The notes under the pieces: generated by a model
The model's database searches: none
What the model was told of the DNA's origin: nothing
The model's input: only the letters and a program-made list of their open reading frames with translations
Shown: piece after piece, positions 1 through 8,401 of the stretch
Numbering within the stretch: position 1 is the first letter of the stretch
Layout of the letters: each line of letters begins with the position of its first letter
DNA from: Intestinimonas massiliensis (ex Afouda et al. 2020)
GTDB lineage: Bacteria > Bacillota > Clostridia > Oscillospirales > Oscillospiraceae
Assembly (NCBI RefSeq): GCF_001244995.1
Contig: NZ_LN869528.1
Coordinates: 384,773 to 448,772, forward strand
Length of the DNA stretch: 64,000 nt
Direction of reading: 5' to 3'
Program-made: the position numbers and the translations under genes

Positions 1-2
1 TT

Positions 3-251
3 TACCCCACTGCGTTTGCCTTTGGCAGCGACTGCATCCGGGGCAACGACCTGGGCTGCAGTGTCATGATCTTTACCGGCAGCGCCGGCGGCATCCTCAC
101 CCCGGCCATGGTGGGTTTTGTAGCCGAGTGGGCGGGCATCCGGGCGGGGATGGGCCTGATTGTGGTATTTGCGGCCCTGCTGCTGTTTTCCATCCTCCTC
201 AGCGTGTTCAGCGTACGCACAGCCCAGGCTCTACCCGAAAAAGGAGAATGA
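3..251 (+). CDS. MFS-type transporter, C-terminal fragment (5' end outside window)
   Basis: The frame is open from the window edge and ends in TGA at 249-251, giving about 82 residues. The visible part has a glycine-rich segment (GSAGGILTP), a loop, and a final hydrophobic helix (LIVVFAALLLFSILLSVF) before a short charged tail, as in the last two helices of major facilitator permeases. It overlaps the start of the tagaturonate reductase gene, so it is translationally coupled to the hexuronate genes. A hexuronate or related sugar-acid importer (ExuT-like) is the natural inference, but substrate cannot be read from this fragment. Confidence 0.6.
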   Translation, partial: YPTAFAFGSDCIRGNDLGCSVMIFTGSAGGILTPAMVGFVAEWAGIRAGMGLIVVFAALLLFSILLSVFSVRTAQALPEKGE

Positions 252-1750
252 TGCGAATGGAAACACTCTCTTACAAGACTCTGGAAGCACAGGGCTATAG
301 CGGATATCTGCTCAGAGACGCCCCGGAAAAGGTCCTCCAGTTCGGCGAGGGCAACTTCCTGCGGGCTTTCGTGGACTACTGGTTTGACGTCTCCAATGAA
401 AAGGCGGGCTGGAACGGCAAATGCGTCCTGGTCCAGCCCATCCCCCAGGGCCTGGCCAGCCCCATCAACCGCCAGGAAGGGCTCTACACGCTCTATCTCA
501 GGGGCCGCCATAATGGAAAAAAGGTGGATCGGAAGCGGGTCATCTCCTCCGTCAGCCGCTGCCTTAACCCCTATGAGGCGGAGGACTACGCCGCCATGAT
601 GGCCCTGGCCGTCTCCGACGACCTGGAATACGTGGTTTCCAATACGCCCGAGGCGGGCATCGTCTACGCCCCCGCCTGCAAACCGGATGACGCGCCCCCC
701 GCCTCCTTCCCCGCCAAGCTGACTCAGGTCCTCTACGCCCGCTGGAAGGCCGGCAGGCCGGGCTTAGTCATTCTCTCCTGCGAGCTGATCGACAACAACG
801 GCAGGGAATTACTCCGATGCGTGAACCGGTATATCGACCAGTGGGCCCTGGAACCCGAATTCCGCACCTGGGTTATGGGGGAGTGCACCTTCTGCTCCAC
901 CCTGGTGGACCGCATCGTCCCCGGTCGGGTGAAGGACCCGATAGAGGCCGCCGCCATGGAAGCCGCCAACGGCTATCGGGATGATCTCATCGACGTGGGG
1001 GAAATCTTCGGCGTGTGGAACATCGAAGGTCCGGCATGGCTGGAGGAGAAGCTGCCCTTTAAGCGGGCGGGCCTCAACTGCCCGGTAGTCCCCGACGTGA
1101 CCCCCTATAAAAAGCGCAAGGTACGCATTCTCAACGGCGCCCACACCGGCTTCGTGCTGGGGGCCTATCTGGCCGGCTTCGACATCGTGCGGGACTGCAT
1201 GGGGGACGACACCGTCCGGGGCTTCATGAACCGGATGCTCCATGAGGAGGTTATTCCCACCCTTCCCCTGGATAGACAGGATCTGGAGGCGTTTGCCTCC
1301 GCTGTCCAGGACCGGTTCAACAACCCCTTCGTGGATCACGAGCTCATGAGCATCTCTCTCAACTCCACCTCCAAGTGGCGGGCCCGGAACCTGCCCAGCC
1401 TGCTGGAATATGTGGAGCAGACGGGAGCGCTGCCCGCCTGCCTCGCTATGAGCTTTGCCGCCTATGTGGCCTTTTACTCCAACGATGTCCAGAGGCTCAC
1501 CGATGCCGGGCTGGTGTGCCGGCGGCCCAAGGGCGACGAGTATACCTGTTCCGACGACCGCTGGGTCCTGGAGTTCTACTGGGCTCACAGGGGCGACCGC
1601 CCGGAGGATCTGATCCACGCCGTTATGACCAATGAACGGATGTGGGGCCAGAATCTGACCGCCGTCCCTGGCTTTGAAGCTGCGGCCGTGGCCGATCTGA
1701 AGCTGATCCGGGAACAGGGCGCTCTGGCGGCCTATGCCGCCTGTCTGTAA
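251..1750 (+). CDS. uxaB: Tagaturonate reductase (mannitol dehydrogenase superfamily)
   Basis: The product is about 499 residues, close to E. coli UxaB (483). UxaB reduces D-tagaturonate to D-altronate with NADH in galacturonate catabolism. Near the N-terminus the FGEGNFLRAFVDYW segment matches the nucleotide-binding start of polyol/uronate reductases. The C-terminal half carries KKRKVRILNGAHTGF, the family segment with the catalytic Lys and the Asn-Gly-Ala-His turn. An AAGGAG site at 241-246 serves either ATG 251 (overlapping the upstream TGA) or ATG 257. The latter has better spacing, so two residues at the start are uncertain. uxaA follows 11 bases downstream, which supports the call. Fructuronate reductase (UxuB) is the close alternative. 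Confidence 0.88.
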   Translation: MRMETLSYKTLEAQGYSGYLLRDAPEKVLQFGEGNFLRAFVDYWFDVSNEKAGWNGKCVLVQPIPQGLASPINRQEGLYTLYLRGRHNGKKVDRKRVISSVSRCLNPYEAEDYAAMMALAVSDDLEYVVSNTPEAGIVYAPACKPDDAPPASFPAKLTQVLYARWKAGRPGLVILSCELIDNNGRELLRCVNRYIDQWALEPEFRTWVMGECTFCSTLVDRIVPGRVKDPIEAAAMEAANGYRDDLIDVGEIFGVWNIEGPAWLEEKLPFKRAGLNCPVVPDVTPYKKRKVRILNGAHTGFVLGAYLAGFDIVRDCMGDDTVRGFMNRMLHEEVIPTLPLDRQDLEAFASAVQDRFNNPFVDHELMSISLNSTSKWRARNLPSLLEYVEQTGALPACLAMSFAAYVAFYSNDVQRLTDAGLVCRRPKGDEYTCSDDRWVLEFYWAHRGDRPEDLIHAVMTNERMWGQNLTAVPGFEAAAVADLKLIREQGALAAYAACL

Positions 1751-1761
1751 GGAGGCGCACC

Positions 1762-3240
1762 ATGAACCTGATCCGCATTCATCCTCTGGATAACGTGGCG
1801 GTGGCCCTGGAGGACATTCCCGCAGGGGAGACCGTCACCGCCGGAGGTAGTACCGTCACCGCCCGCCAGGCCATTCCGCGGGGCCACAAGCTCGCCCTGG
1901 CAGCCGTTCCCGCGGGGGCCCGGATCATCAAATACGGCTGCACCATCGGTCTGGCCAAGGCGGACATCGCCCCCGGGGACTGGGTCCACGTCCACAACGT
2001 GCGCACCGGCCTCAGCGAGGACGGCGTGTACGCCTACCATCCCCGGGTCGGCGCCCTGCCCCCCGTCCCTCCCCGGACTTTCCAGGGCTACCGCCGCCCC
2101 GACGGCAGGGCCGCCATCCGCAATGAGCTGTGGGTCCTCCCCACTGTGGGCTGCGTCAACGCCATCGCCCAGGCCCTGGTACGGGAAAACCAGCATCTGA
2201 CAGGCGGCACGGTGGAAGGTCTTTATGCCTTTCCGCACCCCTTCGGGTGCAGCCAGATGGGGGAGGACCATGCCCAGACCCGGAAGCTGCTGGCCGCCCT
2301 GGCCCGCCACCCCAATGCGGGGGGCGTGCTGGTGCTGGGGCTGGGGTGCGAAAATCTGACGATGGAGCAATTTCAGGCCGAGCTGGGGCCCCATGACAAA
2401 AACCGCGTCCGTTTTCTGGTCTGTCAGGACGTGGAGGATGAGCTGGCCGCCGGTGCCGCCCTGCTCAAGGAACTGGCCGATTATGCCGGGACCTTCCGCC
2501 GGGAGCCGATTTCTGCCTCTGAGCTGGTGGTTGGTCTGAAATGCGGCGGCTCCGACGGTCTCAGCGGCATCACCGCCAACCCCGCAGTGGGTCGGTTTTC
2601 CGACCGGCTCATCGCCTTGGGCGGCTCTACTGTCCTCACCGAGGTACCTGAGATGTTCGGTGCGGAATCCATCCTCTTCGACCGCTGCAAGGATGAGGCC
2701 GTTTTTGACAAGGCCGTCCAAATGGTGGAGGCGTTTAAGCGCTACTTTATCCGCCACGGCCAGGTAGTCTATGAAAATCCCAGCCCCGGCAACAAGGCTG
2801 GGGGCATCACCACGCTGGAGGACAAGTCCTGCGGCTGTGTGCAAAAGGGTGGAAGCGCCCGGATCGTGGATGTGCTGGGTTACGGCGAGGCCGTGACCCG
2901 GCGGGGCCTGAACCTTCTCAGCGGACCGGGCAACGATCTGGTATCCACCACCGCCCTCACCGCGGCCGGTGCCCACCTCATTCTCTTTACCACCGGCCGC
3001 GGCACCCCCTTTGGGGCTCCGGCTCCAACGGTAAAAATCTCCAGTAATACCGCCCTTTTTCAGAAAAAGGGGAGCTGGATCGACTTTAACGCCGGTACGG
3101 TGGCGGAAGGCGAGACCCTGGATGCCGTGGGAGACCGCCTGTTGGATCTGGTGCTTGAGGCGGCCAGCGGCAGTCCTACGAAAACCGAACTCCACGGGGC
3201 CCGCGAGATTGCCATCTTTAAGGACGGCGTGGTGCTGTAA
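1762..3240 (+). CDS. uxaA: Altronate dehydratase
   Basis: The 492-residue product matches the usual UxaA length. UxaA dehydrates D-altronate to 2-keto-3-deoxygluconate. An N-terminal SAF-like domain (about residues 1-85, starting NLIRIHPLDNVAVAL) is followed by the large UxaA/GarD domain. That domain shows HPFGCSQMG, GLGCENLT, LKCGGSDGLSG and a late DKSCGCVQKGG segment, the cysteine-containing motifs of this metal-dependent family. GGAGG lies just before ATG 1762. Immediate linkage to uxaB makes altronate rather than galactarate the likely substrate. Confidence 0.92.
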   Translation: MNLIRIHPLDNVAVALEDIPAGETVTAGGSTVTARQAIPRGHKLALAAVPAGARIIKYGCTIGLAKADIAPGDWVHVHNVRTGLSEDGVYAYHPRVGALPPVPPRTFQGYRRPDGRAAIRNELWVLPTVGCVNAIAQALVRENQHLTGGTVEGLYAFPHPFGCSQMGEDHAQTRKLLAALARHPNAGGVLVLGLGCENLTMEQFQAELGPHDKNRVRFLVCQDVEDELAAGAALLKELADYAGTFRREPISASELVVGLKCGGSDGLSGITANPAVGRFSDRLIALGGSTVLTEVPEMFGAESILFDRCKDEAVFDKAVQMVEAFKRYFIRHGQVVYENPSPGNKAGGITTLEDKSCGCVQKGGSARIVDVLGYGEAVTRRGLNLLSGPGNDLVSTTALTAAGAHLILFTTGRGTPFGAPAPTVKISSNTALFQKKGSWIDFNAGTVAEGETLDAVGDRLLDLVLEAASGSPTKTELHGAREIAIFKDGVVL

Positions 3241-3257
3241 GAAAGGAAGCAGGTTTT

Positions 3258-3677
3258 ATGAAAGACCCTCATTGCGGCTACTGCGCAGGCGGAGAGACCC
3301 TGGCCGCCTTCGGCATTCCCATCTGTGAGCTGAGCGTCAGCACGCTCATCCTCTTTCAGGAACAGAGCCACCCCGGCCGCTGTATCCTGGCCTATAAGGA
3401 TCATATCAGTGAGTTGGTGGACCTGACCGACGCGGAGCGGAACGCCTTCTTCACGGACGTAGCCAGAGCAGCCAGGGCGATCCACGCCGTCTTTCACCCG
3501 GACAAGGTAAACTACGGCGCTTACGGAGATACCGGAAGGCACCTTCACTTTCACTTGGTCCCCAAGTATCAGGGCGGCTACGAGTGGGGAGACGTCTTTG
3601 GGATGAATCCCGGCCGAACGTTTCTCTCCCAGGAGGAGTATACGCGCATGATCGAGCAGATCAAGCTCCATCTGTAA
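3258..3677 (+). CDS. HIT-family nucleotide hydrolase/transferase
   Basis: The 139-residue product has the histidine-triad signature near residues 94-100 (HLHFHLVPK, the H-x-H-x-H core). It also has an N-terminal CGYC pair and the HIT-fold strand CILAYKDHISELVDL. HIT proteins hydrolyse or transfer nucleoside monophosphates from dinucleotide or adenylated substrates. A GAAAGGAAG site precedes ATG 3258. It sits between uxaA and kduI with 15-17 base gaps, so it is co-transcribed with the uronate genes. The sequence does not say what its substrate there is. Confidence 0.85.
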   Translation: MKDPHCGYCAGGETLAAFGIPICELSVSTLILFQEQSHPGRCILAYKDHISELVDLTDAERNAFFTDVARAARAIHAVFHPDKVNYGAYGDTGRHLHFHLVPKYQGGYEWGDVFGMNPGRTFLSQEEYTRMIEQIKLHL

Positions 3678-3692
3678 AAGGAGAATATCTAT

Positions 3693-4535
3693 ATGGATAT
3701 CCGTTATTCCGCCAATCCGCGGGACTTCAAGCGCTATACCACGGAGGAGATCCGAAAGGAGTTCCTTATCGAAGATCTTTACCGGCCTGACCAGGTGACG
3801 GCGGTCTACTCCCATATTGACCGAATGGTCACCCTGGGCTGCATGCCGGTAACCAAAAGCATACCCATCGATCAGGGCATTGATGTGTGGGCCAATTTTG
3901 GCACTCATTTCTTTCTGGAGCGCCGGGAGGTCGGCCTGTTCAATATCGGCGGGCCAGGTCAGGTAACCGTAGACGGCACAGTCTATCCCATGGGCTATAA
4001 GGACTGCCTGTATATTACCCGCGGGAGTCGTGAGGTGTTGTTTTCCAGCGACAGCCCTACCGCCCCCGCCAAATTCTACATGGTCTCCGCCCCGGCCCAC
4101 TGCTCCTATGAGACCCGGATCATCCGGCTTTCCGACGCCGCCAGAAAGCCCCTGGGCGCTTTGGAAACCTCCAATAAGCGGGTCATCCACCAGTTTATCC
4201 ACCCCGACGTACTCCCGACCTGCCAGCTATCCATGGGCATGACCGTACTGGAGCCGGGCAGCGTGTGGAACACAATGCCTGCCCACACACACGAACGGCG
4301 CATGGAGGTATATACCTACTTCGAGATCCCTGCGGGCAATGTGGTTTTCCATATGATGGGTGAGGGGCAGGAGACCCGCCACATTGTCCTGCAGAACGAG
4401 CAGGCCGTGATCTCCCCCTCCTGGTCCATTCATGCCGGAGCCGGCACCGGAAGCTATTCCTTTATCTGGGCAATGGGCGGTGAAAATCAGGCCTTTGACG
4501 ACATGGATGTGATTCCTGTCACCGCGCTGAGGTGA
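3693..4535 (+). CDS. kduI: 5-keto-4-deoxyuronate isomerase
   Basis: The 280-residue product is almost the length of E. coli KduI (278). KduI converts 5-keto-4-deoxyuronate, the product of unsaturated pectin or glycosaminoglycan uronates, to 2,5-diketo-3-deoxygluconate. The cupin metal-site motif HTHERRMEVYTYF lies around residues 195-207, and a second conserved block (WSIHAGAGTGSYSFIW) lies near the C-terminus. An AAAGGAG site precedes ATG 3693. Its stop overlaps a GTG of the next gene. With the SDR gene it forms a KduI-KduD pair feeding the same KDG pool as uxaA. Confidence 0.94.
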   Translation: MDIRYSANPRDFKRYTTEEIRKEFLIEDLYRPDQVTAVYSHIDRMVTLGCMPVTKSIPIDQGIDVWANFGTHFFLERREVGLFNIGGPGQVTVDGTVYPMGYKDCLYITRGSREVLFSSDSPTAPAKFYMVSAPAHCSYETRIIRLSDAARKPLGALETSNKRVIHQFIHPDVLPTCQLSMGMTVLEPGSVWNTMPAHTHERRMEVYTYFEIPAGNVVFHMMGEGQETRHIVLQNEQAVISPSWSIHAGAGTGSYSFIWAMGGENQAFDDMDVIPVTALR

Positions 4536-4540
4536 CGGTC

Positions 4541-5341
4541 ATGGATATGTTGGGTCAATTTTCCCTAAAGGGAAAAGTTGCTCTGGTCACCGGGGCCAGC
4601 CATGGGATCGGCTTTTCCATGGCCGTCGCTCTGGCCGGCGCGGGCGCCGAAATTGCCTTTAACGGCCACAGTCCGGACCGGCTGAAGGCCGCTGAGGCCG
4701 AGTACGCCGCGCGGGGAATCCATGCGCGGGGCTATCTTTGCGACGTCACTGACGAGACCGCCGTCCAGAACATGGTAGCCCGGATCTCTGCCGACTTGGG
4801 GCCGGTGGACATTCTGGTCAACAATGCGGGGATGATCCAGCGTACTCCCCTGTTGGATATGTCCGCCCAGGATTTTCGCCGCGTAGTAGACGTCGATCTG
4901 ACCGCTCCGTTTATTGTGGCCAAAGCCTGTATCCCGGGCATGATCGCAAAGGGACATGGCAAAATCATCAACATCTGCTCCATGATGAGCGAGCTTGGCC
5001 GGGAGACGGTCTCTGCCTACGCCGCCGCCAAGGGCGGGCTAAAAATGCTCACCCGAAACATCTGCGCCGAGTTTGGTGGAGCCAACATCCAGTGCAACGG
5101 TATCGGCCCCGGCTATATTGCCACTTCCCAAACAGCCCCCCTGCGTGAGCCACAGCCAGACGGCAGCCGTCACCCCTTCGACCAGTTTATCTGCTCCAAA
5201 ACCCCGGCGGGGCGGTGGGGCAGGCCGGAAGATCTGGCTGGTCCCGCCGTCTTTCTTGCCTCTGATGCCTCCAATTTTGTCAACGGCCACATCCTGTATG
5301 TGGACGGCGGCATCTTAGCCTATATTGGCAAGCAGCCCTGA
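4541..5341 (+). CDS. kduD: KduD/gluconate 5-dehydrogenase-like short-chain dehydrogenase
   Basis: This classical SDR has about 266 residues. It shows the nucleotide-binding TGASHGIG near residue 18, NNAG near residue 94, and the catalytic S-x12-YAAAK (SAYAAAKGG). I chose ATG 4541 because the GAGGTGA at 4529-4535 is correctly spaced for it. An upstream in-frame GTG at 4532 overlaps the kduI stop. Family members are often annotated gluconate 5-dehydrogenase. Direct adjacency to kduI favours 2-dehydro-3-deoxygluconate 5-dehydrogenase activity (diketo-deoxygluconate to KDG). It is the last gene before a strong terminator. Confidence 0.85.
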   Translation: MDMLGQFSLKGKVALVTGASHGIGFSMAVALAGAGAEIAFNGHSPDRLKAAEAEYAARGIHARGYLCDVTDETAVQNMVARISADLGPVDILVNNAGMIQRTPLLDMSAQDFRRVVDVDLTAPFIVAKACIPGMIAKGHGKIINICSMMSELGRETVSAYAAAKGGLKMLTRNICAEFGGANIQCNGIGPGYIATSQTAPLREPQPDGSRHPFDQFICSKTPAGRWGRPEDLAGPAVFLASDASNFVNGHILYVDGGILAYIGKQP

Positions 5342-5387
5342 TCCGCTGGCTGCTTCCATTGACGTATACGCCTTCAAATACCGAAAA

Positions 5388-5430
5388 GGGAGTCCCCCGG
5401 TCTTGTAGCCGGGGGACTCCCTCTCGTTTT
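5388..5430 (+). terminator. Strong intrinsic terminator after the uronate operon
   Basis: A 13-bp perfect GC-rich stem (GGGAGTCCCCCGG paired with CCGGGGGACTCCC) has an 8-base loop and is followed by TCTCGTTTT. It lies 47 bases after the kduD-like stop and may also serve the convergent SLH gene. Confidence 0.92.
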
Positions 5431-5491
5431 CGGGGCAAAGAGCACGTTTTTCTCCCCATGGAGTCACAGCGCTCTTCAGGGTATGCGCCGC

Positions 5492-7828
5492 TTACTGGCG
5501 CAGGATCAGGGCGGCGTTAAACTCCGCGCCATCGTAGGCTCCGTTCACCTGAAGGTAATCCCCCACCTCCAGCTTCCGCAGGGTCAGGGTTCCGCCGTCC
5601 CACTCCAGGAACTTGGTGTCGTCGTCCACATGGACGGTGATGAGCTCCTCGTTGCCGGCGCTGTCCAGGCTGCGCAGATAGATGTACTGATTGCCACGCT
5701 CCGTGCTGACATAGACCACGGTGCCGTTGAGCTGGCTGCCGGAGGTGACGGCCTGCTGGACCTCGATGGCGGCGACCTGGTCGCCGTTGACCACCAGGCC
5801 GATCTTGTAGCCCGGCTTCAGGGCGGACAGTGCGATGGTCTTGCCGCTCTGGGTAATGGAGGTGGCCGAGGTAACCGTATAGGACGCTTCCTCCCCATCG
5901 GAGAGGGTCACCTCCAGAGTGCTGCCGCCCACCTCCTGAATGATGCGGTTGATGGTACCGGTCATATTGGCGCTCTGGGGGGTGGCCTCGATGCGGGTAA
6001 CCACGTGGTAACGGACGGTGACCTCCACCTCGTCACCCAGCCGCAGCTTGTCAATGGCGCTCTTCTCCTCGTTGCGGTAGATGGCGGGGGGATCGGACAG
6101 GTCGATGGCAAAGCTCACTACGGTGTCGTCACTCTCGGTGACCTCCAGGGTGACGGTGGAGCCGCTGGAGGTGAACACCCGGTTGGTAAGAACGCCCTCG
6201 GTCACCGCCGAGCCGGGGTAGCAGTCCAGCCGCACCAGCTTCTCTCCAGAGAAGCGGGCGGTGGCGAACCACTCCTTCTCCAGCTCTTTGAGCTTGATGG
6301 CCGAGCCGTTATAGGTGAATACGCAGCTATCGGCCACGTCATAGCTGGTGGATTTACCGGTGGCCGGGTCGGTGAGGGTAACGGTGTTGGTGCTGCTGGC
6401 CCAGGTAAAGGCCTTGATACCGCCCTGCACATATTTCGTGACGGAATCCACCGAGACGGACAGGGCGGAGCCATCCTCGTTGGATACCCGCAGAGAGACG
6501 TAGCACCCCTCGTAACCGGAGGACAGGGTCCCCTCCAGGCCGTTGACGGTGACGGCGGAGCCGCCGGGCACGGCATACTGGTGGGTGACGCCGTCAAACC
6601 CGCTGACCCGCAGGGTACAGCCGCTGCCGGACTTCTCCACGCTGGAGAGAATGCCCGTCTCCTCCCGGGTGCCGCCGGTGAGGCGGACAGCCACCAGACG
6701 GCCCTGGTCGTCGGTCATGCAGACGGCGGTGGCGTAGCCCGCGTCGGGGTCCACCACCGAGCGGTCCCCGATGGTCTTGGAGCCCACCTGCACCTGGGTG
6801 AAGCGGTTCATGGTGACCACCCGACCGGCACCGCCCACCGTCAGGGCAATACTGTTGTCCTCGATGCCGTTGACCGAGCCGGTGAACTCCTTCAGGGCGG
6901 CGCTGAGGTAGACGTCCTCCGCCACGCCCTTGCTGGTCAGGGAGATGCGGACGTGCTTGCCCGCCTTGAGGCTGCTGCTGGTGGTCTCCATATTGTTCTC
7001 ATAGATGACGGCGTCGGCGGGCAGGGAGATGCTGCTGGTGGCGCCGGTCAGATCGCCGGTGAGGGTCAGGACCACCACGCCGCTGTCCCCCTTGGTGACG
7101 GCGGCAATGGTGCCCTGGATAAAGTCATAGTCGTCGTACTCGCTCAGGTCGGTGATGGTGCCCCGCTCCTCCATGAACGTCAGGGCGCGGGAGAGCATGG
7201 TGGCCATGATGGCCCGAGTGACCTCGCCCTTGGGGCCATAGGCGTTGTTGGTGTCGCCCTGGACGATGCCGTAGACGTTGAGCAGATAAACATAGGGCTT
7301 GGCCGACTCGCGGATGGAGGCGGTGTCGCGGAAGGTCATGGAATAGGAGTCCAGTCCCTCGGCCATGGGACCGAGCTGCATGGCTCGCACCAGGTAGACC
7401 GACAGGTCCTCCTTCTCGATGGGCTTGGAGAGACTCCCGTTCTGCACCAGACCCTTGAGCTCGGTGTAGGAGAGGATGCCGGTCTCCAGGCAGATGGCGA
7501 ACTCCCGGTAGAACCAGGACTGGGCCCCGTTCAGCAGGCCGTCTACATCCTTCTTGCGGTCGGAGGCAATCCGGTCGGCGATCCCCTGTTTGACGGGTAC
7601 GGCCCGGGCGCAGAGGGCCAGGGCCTCCGCCGTAGTCAGCTTGTTTTCCGGCTTGAAGGTGCCGTCCTCATAGCCCTTGAACATGCCCGCGTCGGTCATT
7701 TCCTCGATGTAGCTCTTGGCCCAATGGCTGGCAATGTCCGGGAAAGTGGCCGCCGAAGCCGGAAGCGCCGTCATGGTCAGCGTCAGGGCGAAGGCCAGCA
7801 GGCAAGTGAGCAGTCGTTTGGATTTCAT
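5492..7828 (-). CDS. SLH-domain cell-surface protein
   Basis: The 778-residue product has a clear signal peptide (MKSKRLLTCLLAFALTLTM, cleaved after ASA near residue 27). Three S-layer homology repeats follow, at about residues 28-225 (FPDIASHWA, GYEDGTFKPENKLTTAEA, YGPKGEVTRAIMATMLSRA), and anchor the protein to secondary wall polymer. The remaining 550 residues are beta-rich repeats with many short Thr/Ser/Val strands and no catalytic motif that I recognise, suggesting a structural S-layer-associated protein. GGAGGT precedes ATG 7828, and a sigma-A-type promoter lies 57 bases further upstream. Confidence 0.85.
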   Translation of the reverse strand: MKSKRLLTCLLAFALTLTMTALPASAATFPDIASHWAKSYIEEMTDAGMFKGYEDGTFKPENKLTTAEALALCARAVPVKQGIADRIASDRKKDVDGLLNGAQSWFYREFAICLETGILSYTELKGLVQNGSLSKPIEKEDLSVYLVRAMQLGPMAEGLDSYSMTFRDTASIRESAKPYVYLLNVYGIVQGDTNNAYGPKGEVTRAIMATMLSRALTFMEERGTITDLSEYDDYDFIQGTIAAVTKGDSGVVVLTLTGDLTGATSSISLPADAVIYENNMETTSSSLKAGKHVRISLTSKGVAEDVYLSAALKEFTGSVNGIEDNSIALTVGGAGRVVTMNRFTQVQVGSKTIGDRSVVDPDAGYATAVCMTDDQGRLVAVRLTGGTREETGILSSVEKSGSGCTLRVSGFDGVTHQYAVPGGSAVTVNGLEGTLSSGYEGCYVSLRVSNEDGSALSVSVDSVTKYVQGGIKAFTWASSTNTVTLTDPATGKSTSYDVADSCVFTYNGSAIKLKELEKEWFATARFSGEKLVRLDCYPGSAVTEGVLTNRVFTSSGSTVTLEVTESDDTVVSFAIDLSDPPAIYRNEEKSAIDKLRLGDEVEVTVRYHVVTRIEATPQSANMTGTINRIIQEVGGSTLEVTLSDGEEASYTVTSATSITQSGKTIALSALKPGYKIGLVVNGDQVAAIEVQQAVTSGSQLNGTVVYVSTERGNQYIYLRSLDSAGNEELITVHVDDDTKFLEWDGGTLTLRKLEVGDYLQVNGAYDGAEFNAALILRQ

Positions 7829-7884
7829 ATCGCACCTCCATGCAGTTGTCGCGCGCAGGGTAACATAACCATACTACTTTTAAA

Positions 7885-7913
7885 ATTATAACGTTCTCCC
7901 GGCAAAAAAGCAA
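7885..7913 (-). promoter_or_regulatory. Sigma-A promoter of the SLH gene
   Basis: On the minus strand TTGCTT and TATAAT are separated by exactly 17 bases. The -10 box lies 57 bases upstream of the SLH-protein start. Confidence 0.7.
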
Positions 7914-7980
7914 CCGGCAGTTGTCGGAATCGTCAAAAACCTGGACAAGCGAGGCCCCGGACCCTCCGGCGCGGTTGGCG

Positions 7981-8179
7981 GGCAGTCTCCAAACGGAGAC
8001 TGCCTGTTTTAAAGGCCCGGCTACAGAAAATCATCCGCGTAAAACGCGAACAAAGAATGTTTTCTTTTACTTAAAAGTGAAATAATGGTTTTTAAGATTT
8101 TTATTTTTTTGCAATTTTGCCTTCTCTCTGGCCGTTTATCGCGTCTCCATTTGGATACATTCAGTGCCATGCGGAGACG
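7981..8179 (+). promoter_or_regulatory. Two inverted repeats with GTCTCC half-sites: likely enhancer (UAS) for the sigma-54 promoter at 8281
   Basis: GGCAGTCTCC-AAAC-GGAGACTGCC (7981-8004) is a perfect 10-bp inverted repeat. CGTCTCC (8142-8148) and GGAGACG (8173-8179) repeat the same core. They lie about 300 and 135 bases upstream of the expected start of the -24/-12 promoter, the usual range for bacterial enhancer-binding proteins. The first repeat could instead be read as a terminator, but no plus-strand gene ends before it. This is part of the 573-base gap 7829-8401, which otherwise holds AT-rich sequence and no gene. Confidence 0.55.
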
Positions 8180-8280
8180 ATTTTGCCCAGCCGCTTCTAC
8201 TTTTTTGAGGCCCCCCTACAAAAAGTCCAGCGTTTTTTTGCGCTAGGCGTCCAAGGGATTCCGGATCTGGTCGCACCAAT

Positions 8281-8296
8281 TGGCACAGACTTTGCT
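8281..8296 (+). promoter_or_regulatory. Sigma-54 (-24/-12) promoter of the crotonase operon
   Basis: TGGCAC-N5-TTGCT matches the sigma-54 consensus (TGGCAC-N5-TTGCW) at every defined base. It lies 105 bases before the crotonase ATG. Two sigma-54 activator genes lie in the same island, which supports function. Confidence 0.85.
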
Positions 8297-8401
8297 AGAA
8301 TTTTGGGACAAGAGACAACGCTCACGCGGCCGGCCGGCGCGGGGAGCTGCGGATCTGGCAAATTGGTTTGGATTGGAATTTTTGCAAGGAGGCTGTCAAC
8401 C

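Noticed and set aside
5483-7891. 802-residue plus-strand open frame opposite the SLH gene
   Set aside because: Its composition (Gly/His/Val/Gln repeats) is the antisense shadow of a GC-rich gene. It lacks a ribosome site, and the minus strand has a signal peptide and SLH domains.
8117-8401. Upstream extension of the crotonase frame
   Set aside because: It covers the sigma-54 promoter and has no ribosome site; AAGGAGG at 8386 fixes the start at 8402.
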